DNA from: Modestobacter sp. DSM 44400
GTDB lineage: Bacteria; Actinomycetota; Actinomycetes; Mycobacteriales; Geodermatophilaceae
Reading direction: 5' to 3'
Assembly: GCF_900107175.1 (NCBI RefSeq)
Contig: NZ_FNOZ01000007.1
Coordinates: forward strand, 1-64,000
Length of the DNA stretch: 64,000 nt
Shown: piece by piece, positions 1-12,369 of the stretch
Position numbering within the stretch: position 1 is the first letter of the stretch
Layout of the letters: every line of letters starts with the position of its first letter
Notes under the pieces: model-generated
Told to the model about the DNA's origin: nothing
Seen by the model: only the letters and a program-made list of their open reading frames with translations
Database searches by the model: none
Position numbers and translations under genes: made by a program

Positions 1-196
1 CGAGATCCAGCACGACCTTGCCCGGGTCGTGGATCGCCAGCGGCTTACGCCACGGCGACAACCCCGCCCGCAGCCCGGCCCCCAGACCACTGGCCGCGAC
101 GGTCTCGGTGAGCAGTACTCCACCGGCCTGACCGACGGCTGGAACCGGCGCGGTGTCCACAGACAGCCGGGGGTAGAGCAGGGTAGGTTTCTTCAC
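1..196 (-). CDS. IS1380-family transposase, N-terminal 65 codons (runs off the window)
   Basis: Reading leftward from a GTG at 196, an open frame continues to the window edge without a stop. It begins VKKPTLLYPRLSVDTAP and contains the segment LSPWRKPLAIHDPGKVVLDL. That block (S/APWRKPLA.HDPGKI/VVLDLA) is typical of the N-terminus of the actinobacterial IS1380-type transposases. A GAGGAG ribosome site lies 10 nt upstream of the GTG, which fixes the start. Only the non-catalytic N-terminus is visible, so whether the DDE domain is intact cannot be judged. Family assignment rests on recalled similarity; the strand and frame are directly seen. Confidence 0.8.
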   Translation of the reverse strand, partial: MKKPTLLYPRLSVDTAPVPAVGQAGGVLLTETVAASGLGAGLRAGLSPWRKPLAIHDPGKVVLDL

Positions 197-325
197 CTGG
201 AAGGTGCTCCTCGATCAGCGTGGCATGGACTCTCGACAAGTCCCATTCTCGCAGGTCAGGGGCACTTTCCGTTTGATCAACTTCCCGTCGAGGCCGGCTG
301 GTATGAAATCTCGAGGCTAGGGGCC
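1..325 (-). mobile_element. Left (5') end of an IS1380-type insertion sequence, partial
   Basis: The partial transposase gene plus its roughly 110-130 bp leader occupy this stretch. The right boundary is a guess: the sequence around 295-320 (reverse strand CTCGAGATTTCATACCAGC) looks like a terminal-repeat zone, but the partner repeat lies outside the window, so neither inverted repeat nor target duplication can be verified. Confidence 0.4.
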
Positions 326-453
326 AGGTGGCGAGACCGGTCAGGGGACACCGGCGTCCGGATGCGGTCAACGGCCATGCAAGCACGCCTGAGGGCAGTT
401 CCGCCCTCATGACTGTCGGGGCCCGGTACGCCGAAGTGAATACATGCATGAGT
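326..453. other. Gap between IS end and fic; small hairpin
   Basis: No gene is supported here. The only structure seen is an inverted repeat TGAGGGC-agttcc-GCCCTCA at 390-409 (7-bp perfect stem). Short overlapping open frames on both strands have no recognisable protein character. Confidence 0.4.
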
Positions 454-468
454 CTTAGTATCACTTAG
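454..468. promoter_or_regulatory. Imperfect palindrome upstream of fic, candidate operator
   Basis: CTTAGTATCACTTAG, an interrupted dyad (CT.AGT...ACT.AG), lies 26 bp before the Fic start codon in an AT-richer patch. Because the Fic protein ends in a winged-helix domain, autoregulation at this site is plausible. That is inference only. Confidence 0.4.
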
Positions 469-494
469 AGGCTATCCAAGCGTAAGCTCCTGTC

Positions 495-1688
495 ATGTTC
501 TCAGAAGTGAACTGGCCCGCCCTCGACTGGGAGGACCGATCCTGGCAGCCGAGGATTCCGCCGTCATTGGTGTCCGCGGCGGTCCGTGAACGGCATGCGG
601 GTCCCTACCGAGCCGCGGTCGTGCCGCACATCGCCGAGCTGACCCCCCGGCTCTCCGGCGAAGTGCTGGCCCTCTCCGAGGACGCCTCAGCGGAGATTGC
701 GCGCTTCGACGCGGAGCTCGGCTCGGAAGTCGCCCCGTTCGCCTCGGTGCTGCTGCGGTCGGAGTCAGCCTCGTCGTCCATGATCGAGAACCTGACGTCC
801 GGGGCCAAGGCGATCGCGCTCGCCGAGCTAGGCAGCACCGATAAGCGCAACGCCACGGAGATCGTCGGCAACGTCGGAGCCATGCGAGCCGCCCTCGCCC
901 TGGCCGACCGCCTCGACGCGGAGGCGATCCTGACGATGCACGCCGCGTTGATGGGCGCGGTCCACCCTGGCATGGCGGGGACGTGGCGCGACGAGCAGGT
1001 CTGGATCGGCGGGACGTCCTTCGGACCGCACGCCGCCTCCTTCGTGCCGCCGCACCAGGAGCACGTCCCGTCCCTGGTTGACGACCTCGTCTGCTTCGCG
1101 CGGCGGACCGACGTGCCGCTGCTCGCCCGGGCCGCCATCGCGCACGCTCAGTTCGAGACCATCCACCCCTTCCCAGACGGCAATGGCCGCACCGGCCGGG
1201 CCCTGATCAACGCAATGCTGCGCGGCCACGGCTTGACCAAGAACGTGACCGTTCCGGTGTCCGCGGGCCTGCTGACGGACACGACCAGCTACTTCGACGC
1301 GCTGACGGCCTACCGGACGGGCGACCCCGCCGCGATCGTTGTCAGCCTTGCCGAGGCGTCGTTCGAGGCGACAGCGAACGGGCGCCAGCTGGTGCGTGAC
1401 CTGCACGCCATTCGGGCGGGATGGGATAACGCGATCAAGGCCCGGCGGGGAGCGGGCGCCTGGCGGCTCGCCGACCTGCTGCTGCGCCAGCCGGTCGTTG
1501 ACGCGGCCACCGTGGCCGCGGAACTCGGGCTGGCACCGCAAAACACGCAGCGGGTGGTCGCGGCCCTCGCGGACTCCGGCGTGCTGACCGAATTCACCGG
1601 CTTCAGGCGCAATCGCATGTGGCAGGCCACCGAGGTGCTCACAGCTCTCGACGACTTCGCCGCTCGCGCCGGTCGTCGAATGCGGTAA
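495..1688 (+). CDS. Fic family protein with N-terminal inhibitory motif and C-terminal winged helix
   Basis: This 397-aa protein has the canonical Fic motif HPFPDGNGRTGR at residues 224-235, including the catalytic His and the GNGR anion-binding loop, so AMP transfer (or a related nucleotidyl transfer) to a target hydroxyl is expected. The N-terminal Fic_N region carries S-S-M-I-E-N at 94-99, matching the (S/T)xxxE(G/N) inhibitory helix, which places it among the class II self-inhibited enzymes. The last ~80 residues (AATVAAELGLAPQNTQRVV) look like a winged HTH, common in this Fic subgroup. No partner antitoxin gene is seen; inhibition appears to be built in. It stands alone between an IS edge and serA, consistent with acquisition by transfer. 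The ATG is accepted although no strong ribosome site precedes it. Confidence 0.9.
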   Translation: MFSEVNWPALDWEDRSWQPRIPPSLVSAAVRERHAGPYRAAVVPHIAELTPRLSGEVLALSEDASAEIARFDAELGSEVAPFASVLLRSESASSSMIENLTSGAKAIALAELGSTDKRNATEIVGNVGAMRAALALADRLDAEAILTMHAALMGAVHPGMAGTWRDEQVWIGGTSFGPHAASFVPPHQEHVPSLVDDLVCFARRTDVPLLARAAIAHAQFETIHPFPDGNGRTGRALINAMLRGHGLTKNVTVPVSAGLLTDTTSYFDALTAYRTGDPAAIVVSLAEASFEATANGRQLVRDLHAIRAGWDNAIKARRGAGAWRLADLLLRQPVVDAATVAAELGLAPQNTQRVVAALADSGVLTEFTGFRRNRMWQATEVLTALDDFAARAGRRMR

Positions 1689-1944
1689 GCGCCCTCGGAC
1701 GGCGACGCGTCGGGGAGACCGCCGGCTCCAGGGGCAGCCACGGAAATCTGGCGGCCTGCACCAGCGTCTCCCGCAGCCCCTCCTGCCCGCCGCGAACGTA
1801 GAGTTCTTGCCGCCGCGCTCGGGCTTCCACCTGAGGAGGTGGCCGGGGTGCGTTCTTGGAGGCCGGCGGCCCCCGGACGTCCGGGCTTCTGCGGTAGCGG
1901 CGACCCTGAGGGCTGGCTGCGCGCCGCGCCTCGAGGAGGATTCA

Positions 1945-3159
1945 TTGGACAAGCCCAGAGCTCTGCTGCTCGAGAACATCGATCCGGTGGCAGCAGAACT
2001 GCTGCGCTCGGTCGGCTACGAGCTCGAGTCGCTGCGGGGAGCGCTGGACGAGGCCGACCTGGTCGCCGCGCTGGACGGGGTCCACCTGCTGGGCATTCGG
2101 TCGAAGACCTTGGTCACCGCGGACGTCCTGCACCGGAGTCCCGGTCTCGCGGCGGTCGGCGCCTTCTGCATCGGCACGAACCAGATCGACGTCGCGGCGG
2201 CTGCGGCGGCCGGCGTCGCGGTGTTCAACGCGCCGTTCTCCAACACCCGCAGCGTCGTGGAGATCGCGCTGGCCGAGATCATCTGCCTGGCCCGGCGGCT
2301 GATCGACCGGGATCGCGCCCTGCACGCCGGGACGTGGAACAAGTCAGCGACCGGGAGCCATGAGATCCGCGGGCGGACGCTGGGCATCGTCGGCTACGGC
2401 AATATCGGCAGCCAGCTCTCCGTGCTGGCCGAGGCCCTGGGCATGCGGGTGTTGTTCTACGACCTGGAGGACAAGCTCGCGCTCGGCAACGCCGAGGCCT
2501 GCGGAAGCCTGGAGGAACTGCTCGAGCGCTCGGAGACGGTGACCTTGCACGTCGACGGGCGCGCCGGGAACGCGGGCCTGTTCGGCGCCGAGCAGTTCGC
2601 CCGGATGCCCCGGCGGAGCCTGTTCCTCAACCTCTCCCGCGGGTTCGTCGTCGATCACGAGGCGCTGCGGGCGCACATCCTCAACGGCCACCTGGCGGGT
2701 GCGGCCATCGACGTGTTCCCTGACGAACCCAGGGAGCAGGGTGACGATTTCACCTCGGTGCTGCGCGGGCTGCCCAACGTCATCCTCACGCCCCACGTCG
2801 GCGGATCCACCCAGGAGGCCCAGTACGACATCGGGCGGTTCGTCGCCGGCAAACTGGTCGACTACAGCCGAACCGGCGCGACGACCTTGAGCGTCAACCT
2901 GCCCGCGGTTGCCCTGCACGGGTCCTCGGCGGCCCGGTTCACGCTGCTGCACCGCAACGTCCCGGGGGTCCTGGCGCGTGTCGATGCGCTGATCGGTGAG
3001 CAGGGCCTGAACGTCGACGGCCAGGTGCTCGCCACGCGAGGAGAACTGGGCTACGCCGTGACCGACGTCAACGGCGAACTGTCCGAAACCCTGCTGTCAG
3101 AGCTCCGGGCGTTGCCGGAGACCGTCCGCCTGACGACGTTCCCCCGGTCAGCCGACTAG
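1945..3159 (+). CDS. serA: D-3-phosphoglycerate dehydrogenase (E. coli SerA type)
   Basis: This enzyme oxidises 3-phosphoglycerate to 3-phosphohydroxypyruvate with NAD, the first step of serine synthesis. The product is 404 aa when started at TTG 1945, which sits 4 nt after a GAGGAGGA ribosome site; the longer open frame upstream (from 1807) has no homologous look. Visible motifs are FCIGTNQID, NTRSVVE, the Rossmann glycine signature GIVGYGNIG from about residue 146, the catalytic Arg in NLSRG (about 232) and the catalytic His in LTPHVGGST (about 284). A C-terminal ACT domain (about 330-404) suggests serine feedback. Length and motifs match the short E. coli-type SerA rather than the long mycobacterial form. 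Freestanding, with no operon partner. Confidence 0.93.
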   Translation: MDKPRALLLENIDPVAAELLRSVGYELESLRGALDEADLVAALDGVHLLGIRSKTLVTADVLHRSPGLAAVGAFCIGTNQIDVAAAAAAGVAVFNAPFSNTRSVVEIALAEIICLARRLIDRDRALHAGTWNKSATGSHEIRGRTLGIVGYGNIGSQLSVLAEALGMRVLFYDLEDKLALGNAEACGSLEELLERSETVTLHVDGRAGNAGLFGAEQFARMPRRSLFLNLSRGFVVDHEALRAHILNGHLAGAAIDVFPDEPREQGDDFTSVLRGLPNVILTPHVGGSTQEAQYDIGRFVAGKLVDYSRTGATTLSVNLPAVALHGSSAARFTLLHRNVPGVLARVDALIGEQGLNVDGQVLATRGELGYAVTDVNGELSETLLSELRALPETVRLTTFPRSAD

Positions 3160-3674
3160 CGCCGCACAACGCCCTACCAGGCATGTGGGGCAGTGCAGGC
3201 GGTAGTGGGCTGGCAGCCGGTCCTACCCACGGCCCGGCAGGATGGACACGCAGCGCATGACCCACGGCGTCGTGCGGGGCCCTACGCGCTGCGCAGCTCG
3301 TTCAACTGGCTCTCAGTTCAGGACGCGGAGTGGTGGATGTCGGCGAAGTTGACCCCGCACGAGGAAATCTCGTACACCTGCTCGCCGTCCCCGGGGACGG
3401 GGTCGGGCAGGTCGACGACGTCGAGGACCTCGGGGCCGCCGAAGCGGGTGATCCGCCCGGCTCGCATGACCCGAGGCTAGGACGTCGCTGATTCCAGAGC
3501 ATCGGCCGTCGGGGGAGGCCCGGCTCACGCGGACCCCGAGCAGGTGCGCCACGAGGTTGCCGGCGGATGATACTGACGACCGAGCCGGCTACTGCTCCAT
3601 GCAACGTGGCGTGACACCAGAGGTGCAGACATGACTCTTGACCGACGTGCCAGGGCGTCGCGCCGTGGTGCCCG
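3160..3674. other. 515-bp gap holding a quinone-oxidoreductase remnant
   Basis: No intact gene is seen between serA and ppsR. The stretch contains the truncated minus-strand fragment described separately (3318-3467); the rest shows no protein-like frame, hairpin or repeat that stands out. Confidence 0.5.
3318..3467 (-). pseudogene. Truncated zinc-type quinone oxidoreductase, N-terminal fragment, copy 1
   Basis: From ATG 3467 the reverse strand encodes MRAGRITRFGGPEVLDVVDL and continues through PDPVPGDGEQVYEIS to GVNFADIHH, the first ~46 residues of an MDR-family NADPH:quinone oxidoreductase, then SAS and a stop. The family is ~320 aa, so about 85% is missing, including the cofactor fold. A second copy, 88% identical over the same 135 nt by hand alignment, lies at 7074-7240. 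A functional 49-aa peptide is possible but unlikely. Confidence 0.75.
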
Positions 3675-4585
3675 TTGACCGATCCGCCCACGGCCTCTTT
3701 CCCGGACCGCGACGCGGAAGCGGTCGTCCCGGTCTTCTTCCTGTCCGACAGCACCGGGATCAGCGCCGAGACGATGGGCAACGCCCTGCTGATCCAGTTC
3801 CCGGACGTGTACTTCGAGCGGACGCTGATCCCGTTCATCTCCACGGTGGAGATGGCCCGTCAGGTCGTGGCTCAGCTCGACGAGGCGATGGAGGGCCCGG
3901 TGACCCCGCTGGTGTTCAGCACCGCTGCGGTGGACGAGGTGCGCGAGGAGCTGCTGAAGACGAAGGCCCCGATCATCGACTTCTTCGGCATCCACATGGG
4001 CCGGGTGGAGGAGCAGCTGGGCGCCCGGGGGCTCCACGAGGCGCGGCGGCTGCACGGGGTCGGCGACGTCCGGCGCTACAACAACCGGATGGCGGCGATC
4101 GAGTTCGCCATCGAACACGACGACGGCCTGAGCCCCCGGGGGCTGGACCGTGCCGACGTCGTGCTGCTGGCGCCGTCGCGGTGCGGCAAGACCCCGACCG
4201 CGATGTACCTCGCTCTCCAGCACGGCCTGTTCGTGGCCAACTACCCCCTCGTCGATGAGGACCTGGAGACGACCGACCTGCCGCGCCCGGTTAACGACCT
4301 GGCCGACCGGTGCTTCGGGTTGACCACCACAGTGGCCCGGCTCAGCCGGGTCCGCCAGGAGCGGCGTCCGGACTCCCGGTACGCCTCTGAGGAGCAGTGC
4401 CGCTTCGAGCTGCGCCGGGCGGCGGCCATGTATGAGACCCACGATCTGCCCACGGTGGACACCTCGGCGGCCTCCGTCGAGGAGATCGCCGCCGTGGTGA
4501 TCCAGACCCTGGCCCGGCAACGGCGCAGCTCCGGCGGGCGCCCGCAGTCCGGCCACGACCTCCGGCGAGGAAGGACCACCCGCTC

Positions 4586-4589
<4 letters not shown>
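3675..4589 (+). CDS. ppsR: PEP synthase regulatory protein (PSRP; kinase/pyrophosphorylase, DUF299)
   Basis: This bifunctional regulator inactivates PEP synthase by ADP-dependent phosphorylation of the Thr next to its catalytic His, and reactivates it by phosphate-dependent removal. The 304-aa product shows the family opening [19 protein letters not shown] and a P-loop-like [10 protein letters not shown] at about 166-175, followed by PLVDEDL. The start used is TTG 3675; no strong ribosome site is present, so the first residues are uncertain, but the conserved segment begins about 20 residues in. Its stop overlaps the ATG of the PEP synthase gene (ATGA), so the two are translationally coupled. 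That pairing with the target enzyme supports the assignment. Confidence 0.88.
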
Positions 4590-7006
<2,417 letters not shown>

Positions 7007-7476
7007 GAGTGGCGCGAGCATGCCCCGGGGTGAGTCCGGGGACGCCGTGGCCCACCCCTGCCAGGTGAGCGCCTCAGGTCAGATGTGCGAGCCGGTGATG
7101 GATGTCGGCGAAGTTGACGCCCACCGCGGAAACCTCGTAGAGCTGCTCGCCGTCCCCGGGGATGGGGCCGGGCAGGTCGACGACGTCAGGGACCTCGGGG
7201 CCGCCGAAGCGGGTGACCTGCACGGCTCGCGTGCCGGAGAGGCCAGGCTCCGGACGCGACGCGTTGATCGCGGGCTTGGGTGCGGCGCCGTCCCAGTGCC
7301 TATGGGTGCCGGGCCGGCGACGGCCGATCACCCGGACGTTGGAGGGGTCTGCACCGTGCTCTCAAGGAATCCTGCGGTCGGGCCGACCTTGTCAGCGCCG
7401 GGGTGGGTGGCCAGGGAGACGGTTGATCGCGGCGACCCCGGGGACGGGAGTCCCCGGCGGAGGAGGAAGTCGGTCC
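7007..7476. other. 470-bp gap with second quinone-oxidoreductase remnant and leader of the Rpf-like gene
   Basis: The first half holds the minus-strand fragment described separately. The second half is the leader of the secreted protein gene. It ends in a hairpin GGGGAC-ggga-GTCCCC (about 7439-7454) immediately before the ribosome site, which could modulate translation. I looked for a cyclic-di-AMP (ydaO) riboswitch, frequent ahead of rpf genes, and could not recognise its conserved blocks. Confidence 0.4.
7074..7240 (-). pseudogene. Truncated zinc-type quinone oxidoreductase, N-terminal fragment, copy 2
   Basis: The reverse strand reads RAVQVTRFGGPEVPDVVDLP, then PGDGEQLYEVSAVGVNFADI and HHRLAHLT before a stop at 7074-7076. 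The position equivalent to the ATG of copy 1 is ACG, so the original start is lost, although the frame stays open further upstream. Similarity to copy 1 covers 135 nt (16 mismatches by hand) and ends at the same His-His. It is the same family fragment as at 3318-3467, in the same orientation, on the other side of ppsR-ppsA. Confidence 0.72.
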
Positions 7477-7670
7477 GTGCGCGAGGAAGTCGGAACGGGT
7501 CGGGCCCCACGTTGCCGCTCGACGGGCCGGATGAGCGGCGTCGCGATCGCTGCGGCCATCGGGCTGGTCGTCGTCCCCGGAACGGCGTCAGCGCAGCCGG
7601 ATGACCCGACCGACGGGCAGCTCAGTGCCGCGCAGCAGGCCGCCGGCGACGCCGCCGCGCGCGTCGGTGA

Positions 7671-8723
<1,053 letters not shown>

Positions 8724-8850
8724 TGAACTCGCGGGGCACACGCGCTCGCGCGCCTGCCCGGCGACCGCATCCGGCATCTCTTCCCCACGGTGATCCCGAC
8801 CAGCCTGTCCGGGAACGTCCAGGCGGCCCGTCCTCCGGGGCCTTGGCTAC

Positions 8851-8863
8851 CTATCGCCGATAG
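8851..8863. promoter_or_regulatory. Palindrome CTATCGCCGATAG, candidate TetR operator
   Basis: A perfect 6-1-6 dyad lies 14 bp before the GTG of the broken TetR-MDMPI gene, where TetR autoregulatory operators usually sit. It is intact although the gene is not. Confidence 0.5.
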
Positions 8864-8877
8864 ACGATGTTTCCCGG

Positions 8878-9619
8878 GTGACCGGCAAGGTGGCAGCACG
8901 ACAGCAGGCGCGGGTCGCCGAGATCGTGGCCGAGGCATGGGAGCTGGCCCGCGAGCAGGGCGTCGCGGGGATCTCGTTGCACGAGCTGGCCCGCCGGCTC
9001 GGCATCCGTCAGCCGTCTCTCTCCGTACCGTCGCCCTGCACGTCCTCGGGTCCGCGGAGGCCCAGGCCTCGGTGGGGCAGTTCCTGCACCAGCTCGTGCA
9101 CGGCCTGCGGCTCAACCGGCGGATGGCCCCCGACCACTGGATCGACGGCCTCAACGAGGTGCAGATCCGCGAGCGCGCACACCTGTCCACCGACGAGCTG
9201 GTGACGGCGCTGGGCGCGGTCGGTCCCGCGCGGTGGTCGGGCGGTGGGGCACACCGCTGCCCATACGCCACCTGCCGCTCCCGTTCGGCGGCCCGGTCGG
9301 CTGGGCGCCGCTGAAGTACCTGCTCGACGTCGGCTTCACCCGGGATGTCTGGGCGCATCGAATCGACATCTGCGCGGCCCTGGGCAGGGACATGTACCTG
9401 ACCGCCGATCACGACGGGCGGCTGGTCGGCGACATCGTCGCCGAGTGGGCAGGGCTGCACGGGGAGCCCTTCGACCTGGTGCTCACCGGACCCGCCGGCG
9501 GCACCTACAGCCAGGGCAGCGGGGGAGAGCACGTCGAGATCGACGCCCTCGACTTCGTCCGGGTCCTGTCCGGTCGGCTGCCCGGCAGCGGCGTCCTGCG
9601 TCATCCCCTCCCGCTGTGA
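8878..9619 (+). pseudogene. Fused TetR regulator / mycothiol-dependent maleylpyruvate isomerase-family protein, multiply frameshifted
   Basis: Three frames are needed to read the ancestral protein. From GTG 8878, frame one gives a TetR-type HTH (residues ~15-48, ISLHELARRLGIRQPSLS). The usual helix after that (YxYFxSKxxL) is missing. Frame two (about 9023-9235) gives GQFLHQLVHGLRLNRRMAPD and GLNEVQIRERAHLS, typical of MDMPI-like enzymes. Frame three (about 9240-9619) gives PIRHLPLPFGGPVGW, RDVWAHRIDI, DHDGRLVGDIVAEWA and the C-terminal SGRLPGSGVLRHPLPL. The TetR-MDMPI fusion is a known actinobacterial arrangement; here at least two frameshifts and an internal deletion have inactivated it. Confidence 0.8.
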
Positions 9620-10212
9620 CAGACGCGCCGGTCCCAGCCAAGGTCGGAGCACTTGACACGGACGGGGCTGACGTCGGACCTCCCGGTCGCAGGAACGCGG
9701 AGATCGGATCCGTCCTCGATGATCCGTGGGGCGGCGCTACCACCAGGCGAATCCGTGGCGGCCGGTGAGACGGGGACCCAACCGGCACCGGTCCGGCCGC
9801 GGTGGATCCAGAAGGCACAGTGCCCGCCGCGGGCAGCACGTCCCTGGTCGTTCGCGAGCCGGCCATCACGCAGGGCATCGTGACGGCGATCATCGCTGCC
9901 GTGGGTCTGTTCGGAGTGCAGGGCACGGAAGGCTTGGGAGAGACCGCGATCTCGATCGCTGTGACCGCCGTTCCCCTGCTGGGGGCGCCCTCCGTGCGCG
10001 GCCGGGTGCAGCCGATGCCGCGGTCTGCCACGCCGACAGACCGCTGAGTCGCGACGCAGGCGCGGACGTCGCAGCGCCGTCGACCTGGGCGGCCGGTGCG
10101 TCCGGCGACGGCTGGACAGGGGAGAGCGTGGCCACCGGGTGTTGCCCCGGTGCCCGGAGATGGTCCAGAGTCCGGAATCGCCCCCCGTTCCCGCTGACAG
10201 ACCGGAGTGCAG
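9620..10212. other. 593-bp stretch with one doubtful small gene
   Basis: Apart from the possible 81-codon membrane protein (9802-10047), I see no gene. Long open frames on either strand here are low-complexity Arg/Pro-rich shadows. Confidence 0.4.
9802..10047 (+). CDS. Possible small membrane protein, phage-holin-like character
   Basis: An 81-codon frame (GTG start, no clear ribosome site) with two hydrophobic segments, ITQGIVTAIIAAVGLFGV and TAISIAVTAVPLLG, then a basic tail. This arrangement resembles the small two-helix membrane proteins encoded by actinophages, but no surrounding phage gene supports that. It may be spurious. Confidence 0.3.
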   Translation: MDPEGTVPAAGSTSLVVREPAITQGIVTAIIAAVGLFGVQGTEGLGETAISIAVTAVPLLGAPSVRGRVQPMPRSATPTDR

Positions 10213-10785
10213 ATGGCCCAGGTCGTGCTGTTCCACCACGCGCTGGGGCTGACCCCCGGCGTGGTCGCCTTCGCCGACGAGCTGCGGGGGGCAGGGCACA
10301 CGGTGCACACCCCGGACCTGTTCGAGGGCCGCACCTTCCCCTCCATCGAGGAGGGGGTCGGGCACGCCCAGGAGATCGGGTTCGGCGAGGTGATGCAGCG
10401 GGGTGCCCGGGCAGTCGAAGGGCTGCCCGCCGAGCTGGTGTACGCCGGCTTCTCGCTGGGTGTGGTCCCCGCCCAGATGCTGGCGCAGACCCGGCCGGGA
10501 GCGCGCGGCGCACTGTTCTTCTACTCGTGCCTGCCGGTGTCGGAGTTCACCCCGGCCTGGCCCGTCGGGGTGCCGGTGCAGGTGCACGGCATGGACGCCG
10601 ACGCGATCTTCGTGAACGAGGGCGACATCGACGCGGCTCGCGCGCTGGTCGAGGAGGCCGAGGACGCGGAGCTGTTCCTCTACCCCGGCGACCAGCACTA
10701 CTTCGCCGACAGCACGCTGCCCTCCTACGACGCGCCCGCGACCGCGCTGCTCACCCAGCGGGTGCTCGGCTTCCTCGCCCGGTAG
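10213..10785 (+). CDS. Dienelactone hydrolase family protein (serine nucleophile variant)
   Basis: A 190-aa alpha/beta hydrolase. Start ATG 10213 is 5 nt after GGAG, preferred over the GTG at 10207. The family opening VVLFHHALGLTPGVVAFAD is followed by the nucleophile elbow GFSLGV (Ser81, where classical dienelactone hydrolases have Cys), an acid region HGMDADAIF, and the C-terminal His in GDQHYFADS. The substrate is unknown; members act on lactones or esters. A second, Cys-type paralogue lies at 34551-35303. No operon partner is evident; mabA starts 93 bp downstream. Confidence 0.82.
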   Translation: MAQVVLFHHALGLTPGVVAFADELRGAGHTVHTPDLFEGRTFPSIEEGVGHAQEIGFGEVMQRGARAVEGLPAELVYAGFSLGVVPAQMLAQTRPGARGALFFYSCLPVSEFTPAWPVGVPVQVHGMDADAIFVNEGDIDAARALVEEAEDAELFLYPGDQHYFADSTLPSYDAPATALLTQRVLGFLAR

Positions 10786-11583
<798 letters not shown>

Positions 11584-11586
11584 ATC

Positions 11587-12369
11587 ATGGCAACTGAGGT
11601 AAAGGGCATTCTCGAGGGCAAGAGGATCCTGGTTGCCGGAGTACTGACCGAGGCGTCGATCGCCTTCTCGGTCGCCCGGATCGCACAGGAGCAGGGCGCG
11701 ACCGTCGTCCTGTCCAACTTCGGCCGTGCCCTCTCGCTCTGCCAGCGGATCGCCAAGCGGCTGCCGCAGGAGGCACCCGTCGTCGAGCTCGACGTCACCA
11801 ACACCGAGCACCTGGACACGCTGGCCGACCGGTTGCGCGAGCACGTCGACGGCCTGGACGGCGTCGTCCACTCCATCGGGTTCGCCCCCCAGGAGGCCAT
11901 GGGCGACGGCTTCCCCGAGGTCGCCTGGGAGCACGCCGCGACGGCGTTCCAGGTCTCGTCGTGGTCGTTGGCCTCGCTCACCCAGGCCTGCCGGCCGTTG
12001 TTCGGTGACACCGCCTCGGTGGTCGGGCTGACCTTCGACGCGACCGTCGCCTGGCCGGTCTACGGCTGGATGGGCGCGGCCAAGGCCGCTCTGGAGTCCA
12101 CCTCCCGCTACCTCGCCCGCGAGCTGGGCCCGGACGGCGTCCGGGTGAACCTCGTCGCCGCCGGGCCGCTGCGCACCATGGCGATGAAGTCGATCCCGGG
12201 CAGCAAGCAGTTCGAGGAGGCCTGGGAGGGTCGCGCGCCGCTGGGCTGGTCGGTCACCGACACCGAGCCCGCCGGCAAGGCCGTCGCGGCGCTGCTGTCG
12301 AACTGGTTCCCGGCCACCACCGGCGAGATCGTGCACGTGGACGGTGGCTTCCACGCCGTAGGCGTGTGA
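11587..12369 (+). CDS. inhA: NADH-dependent enoyl-ACP reductase (InhA type)
   Basis: It catalyses the last reduction of the FAS-II cycle. The 260-aa product aligns by eye with InhA throughout: GILEGKRILVAGVLTEASIA, LDGVVHSIGFAPQ, Phe150, catalytic Tyr159 and Lys166 in VYGWMGAAK, NLVAAGPLRT, RAPLGW and TTGEIVHVDGG. It sits between fabG and the ferrochelatase gene; its TGA overlaps the ATG of the latter (TGATG). Several InhA-specific positions (Phe at 150, NLVAAGP) distinguish it from ordinary FabI. Confidence 0.92.
   Translation: MATEVKGILEGKRILVAGVLTEASIAFSVARIAQEQGATVVLSNFGRALSLCQRIAKRLPQEAPVVELDVTNTEHLDTLADRLREHVDGLDGVVHSIGFAPQEAMGDGFPEVAWEHAATAFQVSSWSLASLTQACRPLFGDTASVVGLTFDATVAWPVYGWMGAAKAALESTSRYLARELGPDGVRVNLVAAGPLRTMAMKSIPGSKQFEEAWEGRAPLGWSVTDTEPAGKAVAALLSNWFPATTGEIVHVDGGFHAVGV

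Noticed and set aside
1639-1830. Minus-strand frame containing RQELYVRGGQEGLRETLVQA as a possible gene remnant after fic
   Set aside because: Only ~30 residues look protein-like, with no family recognised and no start or ribosome site.
1807-1944. Longer serA reading frame starting upstream of 1945
   Set aside because: The extra 46 residues do not resemble SerA, and the TTG at 1945 has a near-ideal GAGGAGGA ribosome site.
7240-7476. Possible cyclic-di-AMP (ydaO) riboswitch before the Rpf-like gene
   Set aside because: Such switches are common before rpf genes, but I could not find the conserved sequence blocks; only a short GC hairpin next to the ribosome site is present.
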